A stretch of DNA of 64,000 nt. Source: Casuarina equisetifolia (taxonomy: Eukaryota > Streptophyta > Magnoliopsida > Fagales > Casuarinaceae). The DNA is taken from assembly GCA_028551475.1 (NCBI GenBank), contig CM052355.1, forward strand, positions 27,245,580 through 27,309,579, read 5' to 3'. Numbering within the stretch: position 1 is the stretch's first letter; every line of letters begins with the position of its first letter. The notes beneath the pieces were generated by a model. That model saw only the letters and a program-made list of their open reading frames with translations. It was not told where the DNA came from and did no database searches. Below are positions 1 through 11,045 of the stretch, one piece after another. The translations under genes and the position numbers were made by a program.

Positions 1-540
1 TGCCACAAATATTTATGCGGTTGCCTGTGGGAATGGCCTTTCGTGCACTTAGAAAACCAAGTTTGAACGAGCCAAGGCCTCCTACAGCGACAATGGTGTG
101 ACGCTCTGAAGTCCCAAGGCTTGGGTTTTGTTTCAAGGTTGTCTAGCACTGGGACTGAACGCAATTCCTCGACTTTTCGCTGGATGATCCCGGCCACGTG
201 GTCACACCCAATCTTCTCTGAGTGACCAAAATGGCCACGTTGGAATGTGGAATCAGGAATTCCCCTCTTTTGTGTTGACGTGGTAAGAAACTCAGGAAAT
301 TTGTGAGGGGAAAAAGATAGTCTATCCCAAAAGATTTGGACAACTTGGGAACAAAAACTTCGCATGTTGAAGGGCGTTGTTGTCAGATCATAAAGGTTGC
401 TTGATAGCAACTGCTTGACAACAACTGCTATCAACTTCTTGGCGATGTGAGTATTTACACCCGTCACTGCGTTCTCTCCATATAGTAATCGTTGGACCGC
501 AAAACAGCTTGCTTCTTCTCTGCGAGTATTCTGTGCAGCC
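1..540 (+). repeat. Duplicated 5' flank of receptor kinase copy 1
   Basis: This stretch matches the DNA just upstream of the second receptor kinase gene (about 11046-11572) almost base for base apart from small indels, up to the left edge of the window. It should contain the promoter and 5'UTR of the kinase gene that starts at 541. No convincing TATA box is fixed in both copies. Small open frames here are not conserved in a way that suggests a protein. The shared flank shows that the duplication included regulatory DNA. Confidence 0.8.
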
Positions 541-2958
541 ATGGATATCAAGAAGAATCCATGGCTCGTGCTTTCTCTTCTCTTCCTTGGCTCATCTGTC
601 AACAACCATCTTTCCCTCGGAGCTGACACCATTTCTGCGAACCAATCTCTCTCTGGTGACCAAACTCTTCTCTCTGCAGGTGGGGACTTTGTATTGGGTT
701 TCTTCAAACCAGGAACCGCTTCTAACTACTACATAGGCATGTGGTACAACAAGGTGTCAACGCAGACCCCAGTTTGGGTCGCGAACAGAGAAAAACCAGT
801 CTCTGACAAGAGTTCTTCCGTATTGAGGATCTCGGATGGTAATTTGGTTCTATTCAATGAGTCCCAGTTCCCGATTTGGTCCACGAGTTTGAGCTCCACC
901 AACTCCAGTTCTGTGGAAGCTGTTCTTCTAGATGAAGGAAATCTTGTTCTGAGAGATGGGTCTAATTCATCTCGAACTTTATGGCAGAGTTTTGATCACC
1001 CAACCCATACATGGCTTCCTCATGGTAGGCTTGGATTCAACAAAATTACCAAGGTAAACCAACGCCTGTTTTCGTGGAAGAATTCGGAGGATCCTGCACC
1101 AGGACTCTTCTCTCTCGAGTTAGACGCAAATACTAATTCGTATATTATTCTGTGGAATCGGTCCATTCAGTATTGGAGTAGCGGATCTTGGGATGGGAAG
1201 ATTTTTAGATTAGTTCCTGAAATGAGGACCAGTTATATCTACAACTTCAGTTATGTTAATAACTCAACCGACAGTTATTTCACCTATTATGTTTACAATC
1301 CTGCCATCATATCTCGATTCGTGATGGACGTTTCTGGGCAGATTAAGCAAATGACATGGCTAGAGAATACTAAGCAGTGGAACTTGTTGATGACTCAGCC
1401 AAAAACACAATGCGAGGTGCATGCTTTTTGCGGGGCTTTTGGCAGCTGCAACGAAAAAGTCTTGCCTTTCTGTAGTTGTTTGACGGGATTCTCTCCCACG
1501 TCGCAGAACGAGTGGAACTTGTCGGATTATTCTGGTGGGTGCAAGAGGAGAACTTCCTTACAGTGTGGGAATTCCCCTCTTAGCAATGGTCGGAAGGTGG
1601 GGTTCTTAACAATGACCAGCTTGGAATTGCCCGTACATGCGCAATCTGCTGTGATGGGAAGTGCTGCAGAATGTAAATCCACCTGCCTGACTAATTGCTC
1701 TTGCACTGCTTATGCTTATGAAAGCAAGAATTGTTCGTTTTGGATGGGAGATCTCTTGAATCTGAAACAACTCTCAGCAGGTGATCCTAATGGAAGAACT
1801 CTATATCTCAAACTTGCAGCTTCTGAACTTTCAAGTAAAAATGATAAGAAGGAAATTATTATTGGTGCTGTTTTGGGTCCTGTGGGAGGGGTAGCACTTC
1901 TGCTTTTTGTGGTTTTAATCATCATCAGGAGGAAGAGAACTGTTGGAATAGCAAAAGCAGGAGAGGGTTCATTGGTGGCATTTGGGTACAGAGACATGCA
2001 AACTGTGACAAAGAATTTCTCGGAGAAGTTGGGGGGAGGAGGCTTTGGCTCCGTTTTCAAAGGGACGTTACCTGATTCATCAGTCATAGCAGTCAAGAGA
2101 CTTGAAAGCATCAGCCAAGGAGAGAAGCAATTCCGCACAGAAGTCAGTACAATTGGGACAATTCAGCATGTAAATCTGGTTCGGCTCCGTGGTTTCTGCT
2201 CGGAAGGCACTAGGAAGTTACTGGTGTATGATTACATGCCAAATGGCTCTTTGGAGACTCATCTTTTCCATGAAAAGCTTTTGGACTGGAAAACCAGATA
2301 CAAGATTGCTCTAGGAATAGCAAGAGGGTTGGCGTATCTTCATGAGAAGTGCAGAGAGTGCATCATACACTGTGACATAAAACCAGAAAACATTCTTCTA
2401 GATGCTGAATTATGTCCAAAAGTGGCAGATTTTGGCCTAGCAAAGCTTGTGGGACGGGAATTCAGCCGAGTTTTGACGACAATGAGAGGCACAAGAGGGT
2501 ATCTTGCCCCAGAGTGGATTTCAGGGGTGGCCATTACAGCAAAGGCCGATGTTTACAGCTACGGAATGATGCTTTTCGAATTTGTATCTGGAAGGAGAAA
2601 CTCTGAGCCATCTGCAGATGGCAAAACTAGATTCTTCCCAACTTTGGCTGCAAGCATCATTGCTGAAGAAGGTGATGTTCTCCGACTAGTAGATCCCCGA
2701 TTGAAGGGAAACGCCGATGTAGAAGAGGTTGCAAGAGTTTGTAAAGTTGCTTGTTGGTGCATCCAAGATGATGAAAAGAACAGACCAGCAACGGGTCAGG
2801 TGGTTAAAATCCTGGAGGGAGTTTTAGATGTGAACCAAGCCCCGATTCCAAGATCCCTGCAAGTGTTCTCTGACACCGAGGACCACGTAGTTTTCTTCAC
2901 CGAGTCATCCACAAGCCAAAGTTCGCAGGCTCAGAGCAACGCTTCAACTGCTTCCTAG
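541..2958 (+). CDS. G-type lectin S-receptor-like Ser/Thr kinase, copy 1
   Basis: Intronless gene for an 805-residue predicted plasma-membrane receptor kinase, close in layout to Arabidopsis At2g19130-type proteins. In order: signal peptide (about 1-28), bulb-type lectin domain (about 29-150), S-locus glycoprotein domain with YWSSGSWDG at 211-219, a Cys-rich stretch from C291, PAN/apple domain (about 333-425), one membrane helix (about 439-462) followed by basic residues, then the kinase. Kinase landmarks: glycine loop 498-504, Lys519, HCD 610-612 with Asn617, DFG 630-632, APE 656-658. The Arg before the catalytic Asp is Cys, so this is a non-RD kinase, a class often tied to immune signalling (family knowledge). 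The start was chosen because the signal peptide follows at once and copy 2 starts at the same place. Against copy 2, a TCG-to-TAG change ends the protein 15 residues early in the Ser-rich tail, outside the kinase. The ligand is unknown. Confidence 0.93.
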   Translation: MDIKKNPWLVLSLLFLGSSVNNHLSLGADTISANQSLSGDQTLLSAGGDFVLGFFKPGTASNYYIGMWYNKVSTQTPVWVANREKPVSDKSSSVLRISDGNLVLFNESQFPIWSTSLSSTNSSSVEAVLLDEGNLVLRDGSNSSRTLWQSFDHPTHTWLPHGRLGFNKITKVNQRLFSWKNSEDPAPGLFSLELDANTNSYIILWNRSIQYWSSGSWDGKIFRLVPEMRTSYIYNFSYVNNSTDSYFTYYVYNPAIISRFVMDVSGQIKQMTWLENTKQWNLLMTQPKTQCEVHAFCGAFGSCNEKVLPFCSCLTGFSPTSQNEWNLSDYSGGCKRRTSLQCGNSPLSNGRKVGFLTMTSLELPVHAQSAVMGSAAECKSTCLTNCSCTAYAYESKNCSFWMGDLLNLKQLSAGDPNGRTLYLKLAASELSSKNDKKEIIIGAVLGPVGGVALLLFVVLIIIRRKRTVGIAKAGEGSLVAFGYRDMQTVTKNFSEKLGGGGFGSVFKGTLPDSSVIAVKRLESISQGEKQFRTEVSTIGTIQHVNLVRLRGFCSEGTRKLLVYDYMPNGSLETHLFHEKLLDWKTRYKIALGIARGLAYLHEKCRECIIHCDIKPENILLDAELCPKVADFGLAKLVGREFSRVLTTMRGTRGYLAPEWISGVAITAKADVYSYGMMLFEFVSGRRNSEPSADGKTRFFPTLAASIIAEEGDVLRLVDPRLKGNADVEEVARVCKVACWCIQDDEKNRPATGQVVKILEGVLDVNQAPIPRSLQVFSDTEDHVVFFTESSTSQSSQAQSNASTAS

Positions 2959-3357
2959 CAACCCAAGACTGCTGTCATCAGCAAATTCAAAGTCTTAGTA
3001 ACCAAATGAATGCGTGTAGAGCTCTAATATGTTTAGTTAGACTGCGTTTTCTCATTTTTGCTTTAATTTTTCTTGTTCAACTTTGTTGTATCTATGTGAT
3101 GAAAGTGCTTGCATATGCAGCGGAAGCATTGCTTCAAAGTCTCAGAAGATGCATTTCCGTATTCTATTCAAGTTATTAGCAGTTAGTCCATCAAACTCGC
3201 CATCTCTGTACTTCGTCCGTTTGTATGGTTTAAGGCAGGAACCTAAGCCTTGGACTTCGCAGAGAAGACGATTAGTTTAGGACTAGATGTTGCACGCTGG
3301 ATCCGCAACACCCATTTAATGATCTATTAGAATCTTCAAAAAGTAGCCATGATTTTG
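2959..3357 (+). repeat. Duplicated 3' flank of receptor kinase copy 1
   Basis: 3'UTR and downstream DNA that align with 14036-14418 behind the second kinase gene. The match stops sharply at about 3357 (after catgattttggt), which marks the right end of the duplicated block on this side. No other gene is visible. The small plus-strand frame at 3083-3280 lies inside this non-coding flank. Confidence 0.75.
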
Positions 3358-3607
3358 GTTTTGAACTAGTAGATGCATGCGTTCGATTGAGTCTTTGCAG
3401 TTGTGAAGACTTGTGTTTGGCTTTCCAAAGTGTTGCCTGAATTTCGGCGCTGCAGTTACTGAATTAGTTTGCTTTTGATCTTTATTTGCTTTTCTTTTGT
3501 TTAGGTTGTTTGTTTAATTATGCAAGATATTATAATCTGGACAACAAGTGCGTATGATATGAATTAAGAGCGTGAGAGAGAAAAGTAATAACTACACAAA
3601 GCAATTG
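3358..3607 (+). repeat. Repeat segment A, copy 1
   Basis: About 250 bases that occur again at 5771-6040, where they sit just inside a decayed copia element downstream of its primer-binding site. Both copies share landmarks such as gcgctgcagtta, ttaggttgtttgtttaatta and a purine-rich end near gagagaaaagtaa. This copy starts exactly where the kinase 3' flank stops and ends exactly where a kinase-gene fragment begins. It may be retroelement leader sequence; that is inference. Confidence 0.7.
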
Positions 3608-3840
3608 TTTTAGCTGTGAACCGAGCCCCGATTCCAAGATCTCTCCAATTGTTTACTGACAACCGGGAACACATAGTTTTCTTCACCGAGTCATCTACAA
3701 GCCAAAGTTCACAGGCTCAGAGCAACACTTCAACTGCTTCCTCGCAGGCCAAGAGTGCTGTTTCATCAACAAATTCAAAGTCTTGAGTAATCAAATGAAG
3801 ACATGTAGAGGTCTCATATGTTTGTCACTGTAATCATGTG
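3607..3840 (+). pseudogene. 3'-end fragment of a lectin receptor kinase gene
   Basis: Only the last 56 or so codons of a receptor kinase gene plus some 3'UTR. The reading frame is still open, from the Val-Asn-Arg-Ala-Pro-Ile-Pro-Arg motif to a TGA at 3784-3786. It keeps the Ser-rich tail and the TCG codon that is a stop in copy 1, so it comes from a third family member or an older copy. No kinase domain, promoter or start is attached. It is a dead fragment. Confidence 0.85.
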
Positions 3841-5524
3841 TCATAATAAATTATTTTTTTGATTCATTAAAAAGTTTATTTTTATCTTTAAAAATGTCTT
3901 TGATAAGAAGATAGATAATACCTTCAGAAATAAAAAATCATATGGAATATTCTAGACAATATAAAGCATTCCAAGAGAACTAATAAGGTTCATGCTGTAA
4001 TCAGTGATTAAATATTAGACTATCATTCTCTAGTTTCAAAACCCAATTCCTTTCTATCAAATAATAGCATCACACTAAGAAGCATGTTGTTTTGAAAGTT
4101 GATCATTTGTTCGATGGCTCTAGGATGTCGATAATGGTCTTCCATCCTAGACATGACACCATTATTGAGATCCATTCATGCGCACTTAAAAATAAATGCT
4201 TGTTCATGTCCTTTTTTAGGAGGAAAATCTACCTTCTCATTTGTGCATGAGTATGATGGTCTCAAAAGTAAATGATTTATGTTAAGAATTTGTAGTAAAA
4301 ATTAATAAGGCTAAATTGATCCTTTACTACATGGAAGTGAGGGCAAATATATAAACAAATTATTATTTTCATGTTGTGGGAAATTAAGAAGTATTTGCTA
4401 ATGGTATTAAGTTAAGATTCTTTTTGGTGTTTGTGTTAAAATGGAAGATTATAGGAAAACTTAGATGCATAAATGTAACTTGATGGAGCTGTTGTGAGTG
4501 CTAAAAACAACCATGTGAAAGTTGTGTTAGTCTGAATTATTTTAAATCTTGTGTTCTTTATATATGGTCCTACATTGGATTGTTTTCACAATACCTACTA
4601 TTCTGCGTATATGGTTAATGCCTTATCATCATTGATCATAAATGTCGTTGCCTTTTGTATATTTTGAATTTCAACATCGTAGGGTAAACCATCTGGAAAA
4701 CTTCAATTTCCTGTTTGATCAGTAACTACAAATATCTTAATATTGTTAGTGCACCTTCTCCCCCTATTAAATTAAGCAGCATATAAACATAAAGCTTGTA
4801 AGCTTCATTCCCATTTAAAAATAAGCTTTATGACAGGATCACATAATAGTTCCGGGATTTGAGTATCAGTTCCTCATTAATTTTTCTGGGTTGGTTGTCA
4901 GGGATGGAAGCCCAAAATTCCGTGATATGAGTCATGTTTACGTGAAAATTTGACAACCAAATTGGCTCCGTACAAACTAAGTTCTGCAGTCAATGTGGGC
5001 TTCGGGCCAGAGTTCCACCGGAAGAAAATGCACCTGGTGGAGTGGGATTCGGTCATGACTTGAGAAGGACAACTGAGAAAGAAGATCAAGAAGCTTTTCG
5101 TGGCGATCTGATTTGAAATAAGTAGCAGTCCAAGGGGTAAATGCATCAAGAAGAAATGGTTTTAAAGTTGACCAGTGTGAACGCATGCAGACACTTGCTT
5201 TTATGTGGCTATGTATCTTTCGATTGGCAAGGAAGTAGGCCAATGTAAGCAACTCTCACATGCAAAGACCTGTATGAGCTTCGTTCGTATTCAATGAAAC
5301 AAGACTCAGTGGCTTTGATGGTTCTATTAGAAAAAACGAGAAACAGTAACAAGAAAAGTGTATAAATTTCTCGACAGTTTTCCATTTTTGTGGGAGGAGA
5401 AAATTACATCATGCACCTTCACTGTTAATCCCACCATTCTTATCATCGCATGGTGAGTCGGGGCTTCTTCAGGACAGCTATGGAGGGCAGTAGACTGTTC
5501 AAAAGGGCTGCTTGCAGCCATCAA
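3841..5524. other. Intergenic, no gene seen
   Basis: AT-rich DNA with many stops in all frames. A stretch at about 4900-5300 is less AT-rich and has overlapping short minus-strand frames (4898-5149 and 4977-5252). Their proteins resemble nothing I recognise and lack features of a real gene, so I do not call them. Confidence 0.5.
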
Positions 5525-7930
5525 TCCTGACTTAGTTTTGGGTTCTCACTAATTTGATTTGATCATGTTTTAATGGACCCAAGCCCATTTAGTTGTAGCG
5601 TGTCTTGAGTGCACAGTTATAGGCGTTTTACATTCTAAGTAAAACCGTGTCATCATATCTTTCTGAGAATGTGGCAAATTTTGTAACATGGTAAACCCTC
5701 CAGGGAGTTTTAATATTTCCCTTCATTTTGTAACATGGTATCAAAGCAAATTGCATGCCTACCTCTCGCTTTTTGAACTTGCAGCGGCAAGCGTTCCATT
5801 GAGTCTTCGCGGTTGTGAAGACTTTTGTTTGGCTTTCGAAACTATTGGCTGAATTTTGGCGCTGCAGTTATTGAATTAGTTTGCTTTTGATTTTTCATTT
5901 CTTTTTTCTTTTGCAGTTTCTTGTAGGTTGTTTGTTTAATTATGCAACGAATTGTAATCGAAAAAACAATTGCGTATGAATTAAATAAGTATAAGAGTGT
6001 CAAAGAGAAAAGTAAGAACTACATTGAGCAATTTATAAGGTATTTTACTTCATTGCATTCAGAATGAGTATTCATACCTAGATTTCAAGTGCCAATTTGC
6101 ATGCTAAGATAGACTACATGGTATGACAACCAACATAATGATATTTTTAGCATATGTTCTCCGCCAACATATATTTTTGGTCAACTATCAATATGTGGAA
6201 TACTTGTTATGAACATAATATCATCAAATTTCATATTAAATTTTCTAAAACAAACATTCTTTATGTATTTTTTGCACATAAGGCATGACATTTACCATAA
6301 TATATAGGTTTTTTGAAAATCCTTTTACAACAACCTACAAACAAATATTTATCATTATCAAAACAATATTATGTCTATAGATAGTTGGATTGTAGCCATG
6401 GGCACAATTATTCCACTTATGGCAAATCATACATGAGATGTTTTGTTGCTTCCCCTAGACATTATCCTTTCAAATGTAAGTTAGTCTATAAAATAAAATA
6501 TAATGCAAATAAAAATTATAACTAGTAAGAGGATATTAATGGTAAGAGACCTTTTCATTACTTGCAAAGATTATTTCCTTGTGTTATATCATTGCATTAG
6601 TATTAGTTTGCTATTGGTAACTTCATCAATTGAAGATTTGGAATGTCTTTCTTCATGTTGATTTATTTGGGAAGGTTTGGGTGGATATCTCACAAGGAGT
6701 TCCTTGTCAAGGGGAGGATTTTGTGTGCTGCCTTCAAAAGTCTCTATACAAGCTTCAGTAGATATTGCTTCAATGGTATACAAAACCTACAGAGTCACTT
6801 CTCTTTATGGGTTTTCAATAGCCTCAATATGTTACAAATTACTCACCATGAGACAAGGTAGTTATATGTAACTTTATTAATTTATATTGATGATATCATT
6901 TTCATTAGTAATAATGTTGTTGTCATCTATGAATTCAAAGCTTAGTTGAATTCAAAGTTTGATATGAAAAATTTAGGCAATCAATGTTTATCAAAGATTT
7001 ATTGGTAAATTAATAAATTTGACCATGATGCATCCTTACATAAGCTATTTGGTGTAGTGTCTTAGTTTTTATATGCTTTAAAGAGATCTCACATGGAGGA
7101 TGCATTGTGGTTACTTATATATACTAAGAGTTCCCAAAGCTTGGGACTTTTCTTTCCCTTGTTCTCTTAGTCAAAACTTCTCATTTTTCATGACTTAGAT
7201 TATAATACTTGTCTTATGTTAAGAATGCCAATCACTAGATATTATATAAACTCAGTGATTCATTAATCTTGTTGAAGACAAAGAAGTAACTTGCCATTTC
7301 TCAATCATGTGTTAAGTTTGAATACCAATCCATGGCTTACATTACTTATGAGCTAATTTTGATCGTAAAATTGCTAATGGCTTTAGATATTCATGTTTAG
7401 CTTTTTGTTCATTTTTATTGTGATAAATAGATTGTCATGCTCATCATAACGAATTCATATTTTATGATTGTACAAAGTATATAAAGACTAATTGTCATTT
7501 TGTATGAGATGAAGTACAAAAAAAACTTAATTTCTCTTCATCATATCCGGAAGTCAAAATAACATGCAAATTTATTCACGAAGGCCTTATGGTTGTTAGC
7601 ACTCCTACTTACTGTTGAAGCTCAAAGTTTTTGATTTGTATAAAAGTCCAACTTGATGAATTTGTTAAGAATGCTAACTAAATCTTGGGTTCCCACTTAT
7701 TTTGACCATATTTTAGCGGGTCTAGGCCCATTTGTAGCATGTCTTGAGTGGACAATTACGAGTATCTTACTTTCTTAGTTTTTGGCCTTCAACTACATAT
7801 AGACTGATATGTATTATGCTTAATGATCAAGATGAAATTGCCTTTGGGTGTAAAACCATGCCTTCTTCATCTATTCAAGAACGTCGTTACATCCACCAAG
7901 TTCCTACTATCTCCCTTCATTTCAAAACAA
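5525..7930 (+). mobile_element. Decayed Ty1/copia retrotransposon
   Basis: A 5' LTR-like block (about 5525-5735) is followed at once by TGGTATCAAAGC (5736-5747), a primer-binding site for initiator-Met tRNA. A related block at about 7665-7930 shares the first 110 bases or so (gggttcccac, ggcccattt, gtagcatgtcttgagtg). Between them are broken pieces of copia pol in order: the start of reverse transcriptase near 6390-6510 (NHT-stop-DV), palm region (about 6610-6860), the YIDDII catalytic motif at 6883-6900, and an RNase H end near 7490-7560 (CHFV). Stops and frameshifts are everywhere. Gag, protease and integrase are not detectable and the whole is only 2.4 kb, so there has been a large internal deletion. 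It cannot move by itself. Confidence 0.8.
5771..6040 (+). repeat. Repeat segment A, copy 2
   Basis: Second copy of the segment found at 3358-3607. Here it lies between the copia primer-binding site and the broken pol, the usual place for an untranslated leader. The match to the first copy begins at ttttgaact and fades after gcaatt. Confidence 0.7.
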
Positions 7931-8480
7931 TATCAAAGGAGAATCCATGGCTCATGCTTTATGTTCTCTTCATCTACTTATCTGTCAATAACCATCTTTC
8001 CCTAACACCGTTTATGCGAATCAATCATTTTCATGACCAAGCCATTGTCTCTGCAAGCGGGAACTTTGTATTGGATTTCTTTAGACCAAGTACACCACCT
8101 ACATTCTGTCTTGGCATGCGTTACAGCAATAAGTCAACCGACAACATACTTTGGGTGGTAAATGGAGACAAACGAATCTCTAAGAAAAAATGTCTTGTAC
8201 TAAGTATTCGGATGCTAATTAGGTTCTCTTCGATGAGTCCCAAATCCTAGTTTGGCCCACAAATTTGAACTTCACCATCTCAAGTCCTATGGAAACCGCT
8301 CTTTTAGATGACAAAAATCTTGCTCTCAGTGATGGTTCTAATTCATCTTAATCTGTTATTGCAAAGTTTTGATCACCAAATGTTAGACAATGCCAAATTT
8401 CGCAGAAGAAGTTGAAAGATCCAGCAGTGGGGCTATTCTCTCTTAAGTAACAGGCAACTATTAGTTTGTATAATAAAAGC
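7930..8480 (+). pseudogene. 5'-end fragment of a lectin receptor kinase gene
   Basis: Matches the first 200 or so codons of the neighbouring receptor kinases: a leader like PWLMLYVLF, then SVNNHLSL, SASGNFVLDFF, a lectin-domain stretch, and near 8410-8450 the counterpart of the DPAPGLFSLEL region. The initiator ATG is lost, and there are several stops (for example at about 8248) and indels. No S-locus, PAN or kinase domain follows. Upstream it abuts LTR-like sequence with none of the normal kinase promoter. It is far more diverged than the two full genes, so it is an old dead copy. Confidence 0.88.
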
Positions 8481-11045
8481 TTGCCACCCTCAATTTCGAT
8501 CTGTAGAAATACAAAAATAATTTTCTTGTCATTAATTAAATTTTTACTTCAACGTCGTATAAAATCAAATAAGTCGTTATATATGTTACGGTTGACATGC
8601 TTAGTAGTTGATTAAAGTGTGAAGATTAGAAAACATATTATTGATCTTGGTACAAAATACATAATTACAAAAAAACAAGCATGATAAATAAAATGTCTAC
8701 TTCTGGGCTTTTAAAATCAAGAAAATATAGTCAAACTTGAATTAAAAATTTGAGGCCAGTCTTAGAAATTCAAATTAAAGGAATTTGGAGAAAGGTAGAC
8801 TTGATGTATTCAATATGAACAAATCATGAGGATACTACATCTAAATACTTTTCGTTTATATAAACAAAACAAAACAAATCCTTATCTTTTTAAGGTCATT
8901 GTTAATCTATCGTGTATTGTAATCATTTTATTTAATGTTGATATTTGTTGGTTGCAAAGGGAACAAGTGGGGTCTAGCCCAAGTGACCCGAGGGATGGCC
9001 TAGGTGGGTATGGTCAATTGCTTGAGTGTTGGATAGAGGAGGTCCTGTGGGCTTGGCTCAAGTAAACTATGTAATATATACGTCAACAATTTTATGGGCA
9101 CGGTGAGTTTTTTTCTTTTTTCTTTTTCTTTATTGGTTAAAAGTGGAGAGGGATGCATCTCAAACTCCTGACCCATTAGTTAGGGAGTTCCCCAGGGTTC
9201 ACGTAAGCTATAAAAAAACTAATAATAAGGTATTAAGAAATAGAAAATGTATTTTATTAACAACAATAGCCCTTAGCCACATGATAAGACTTGAAAATCT
9301 TAACAATTGATATTAAAGTTTAATTGTAGGTTTAACATTTATTGTTAATAATTTGCTAGGAAGGGAAGATTGTTGATATGTATTGGTAGTAGAAAGGACG
9401 CCAAATGGGGTCTAGTTTGAATAAGGTCCATGTAAGATGTGTCGATAACCTTGTAGGTGTGATGGATCAAAATTGTTAAGAGATATAATATGTATTTTGA
9501 CTAATAGTTATAACTTTTAGTTCAATAACAACATCCAATGACCTTAACTATTTATGTTCCATTTGAATAACAAAAGCATCTTCACTATGATTCCAAAATG
9601 CTCAAAATTTTAAGATAGGAATATTAACATAACTTGAAGACAAAATAGCACATTAATTGAACATGAACAAGCAACAAAAATTCACACCCAAGACTAGTCA
9701 AGCACAAATAGAATTTATACACCTAATAGCCTAGGGATTCATAGGGCTTGTCCCGTAAAAGAAGAAGAAGAGGAAGAAGAGGCCTTTTTGGTCTCCAGTT
9801 TGTCATTAATGGTAGTCCAAATGCTGCAAGTGGTTGAAAATGATATGCGCCTTACACTTTTGTGTGTGGGGCTAGCAGCCAAGCTTTGGAAAGTTCAAAG
9901 TTGATATTCTTCTAGGAAAATGTGTGTTGAATGATCCAATGGACTAATCGCTAATCAATTTTTATGGGTTAAGACTCTAAGAGTTTTCATATGGCTACTA
10001 TTAAAGTGTGAAGATTTATTATAAAACTTAAGGTATTAAATAAATAAAAAAAAATTATTATTTATAAATTTATAAATTTATTTTTTTACTTTTAATGTGA
10101 AACAATACTTATTTTTAACGTTCTCTCTCATATGCATGTTGGTCTAGTTGTTATACATAAACTAAAACCTAACTTTGAGACATAAAAATTATAAAATAGA
10201 TATTCATTTTCTAATTCTAATAACATGTTAAAAAATTTAAAATCTTAAGATATTAAATAAAGAAATTTCATAACTCTTAAACTCATTACCATCTTTGAAA
10301 TAAGTTATTTTATATCATGATTAGACGCCACTAGTCTTTCAAGGGTGAGATTTTGCAGCCCAAACCTTTGAACTTTTACTTCATGCGGCTGACTTTCTTC
10401 GTTCCACTGTTTTGAAATTCAACTAACATACCCCATTTGTCACAGCTCTAATCGTGGACCTCGCCAATGCAACGCCACGAAGCCTCTTATAATGGAATAG
10501 ACTGTAGGTCTTGGATTCTTACCATCCCGATGCCAAATCTCGGGGTCTTTTTTACCCTGGTGGCTATGAAATTCAAGAAAAACAGGGGAAGTGGAAGAAA
10601 ATTAATGTAGCTGGTGACAGCTGACTACTGTCTATTCGACTGACGTCCAAGGTCCCGGTTGTATTCCCAGAAAGACCGCGAGTCATGGTCAAGTCGGTCC
10701 TTCCACACAAACATGTGCAAGTTGATGATGGATGGTTAAAACATTTAGAGTCCATGGCCAGTGAACCCAATTAATCTCAGCTACCATAATTTAGAGTTTC
10801 CTCCGTGTGAAAGTGACTTGTCTGTTTTTCCGACACGGCACACATATACGGCCTTGTGGTTCGCGATAAGAAACAAAGAGCCATGATCTTCTCGAAGGGA
10901 GCCTGCGATGGTTGATGTAGTTGTTGACTTCTCTTATCACCGTTCATCGATGTGGTCTTATCTGTTTCATAAGGTCAAAATCGTGTGCAGCAGCGGGGAC
11001 CCACGGGAGGACTTTTGATACCGTGGTGGACTAAGTCGTGCCATA
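8481..11045. other. Intergenic, repeat-derived, no gene seen
   Basis: AT-rich DNA. Two related degenerate blocks (about 9060-9290 and 9410-9550) share a pattern like aaatgtattttattaacaacaatagccc, so some dispersed repeat is present. A purine tract lies at about 9760-9783. From about 10320 on the sequence becomes less AT-rich and is probably upstream regulatory DNA of the second kinase gene. The 65-codon minus frame at 10573-10770 looks accidental. Confidence 0.45.

Noticed and set aside
1716..2762. Several open frames on the minus strand inside the receptor kinase gene (also at 12748-13910 in copy 2)
   Set aside because: They are antisense shadows of a strongly conserved coding sequence and recur in both copies only because the sense genes are nearly identical.
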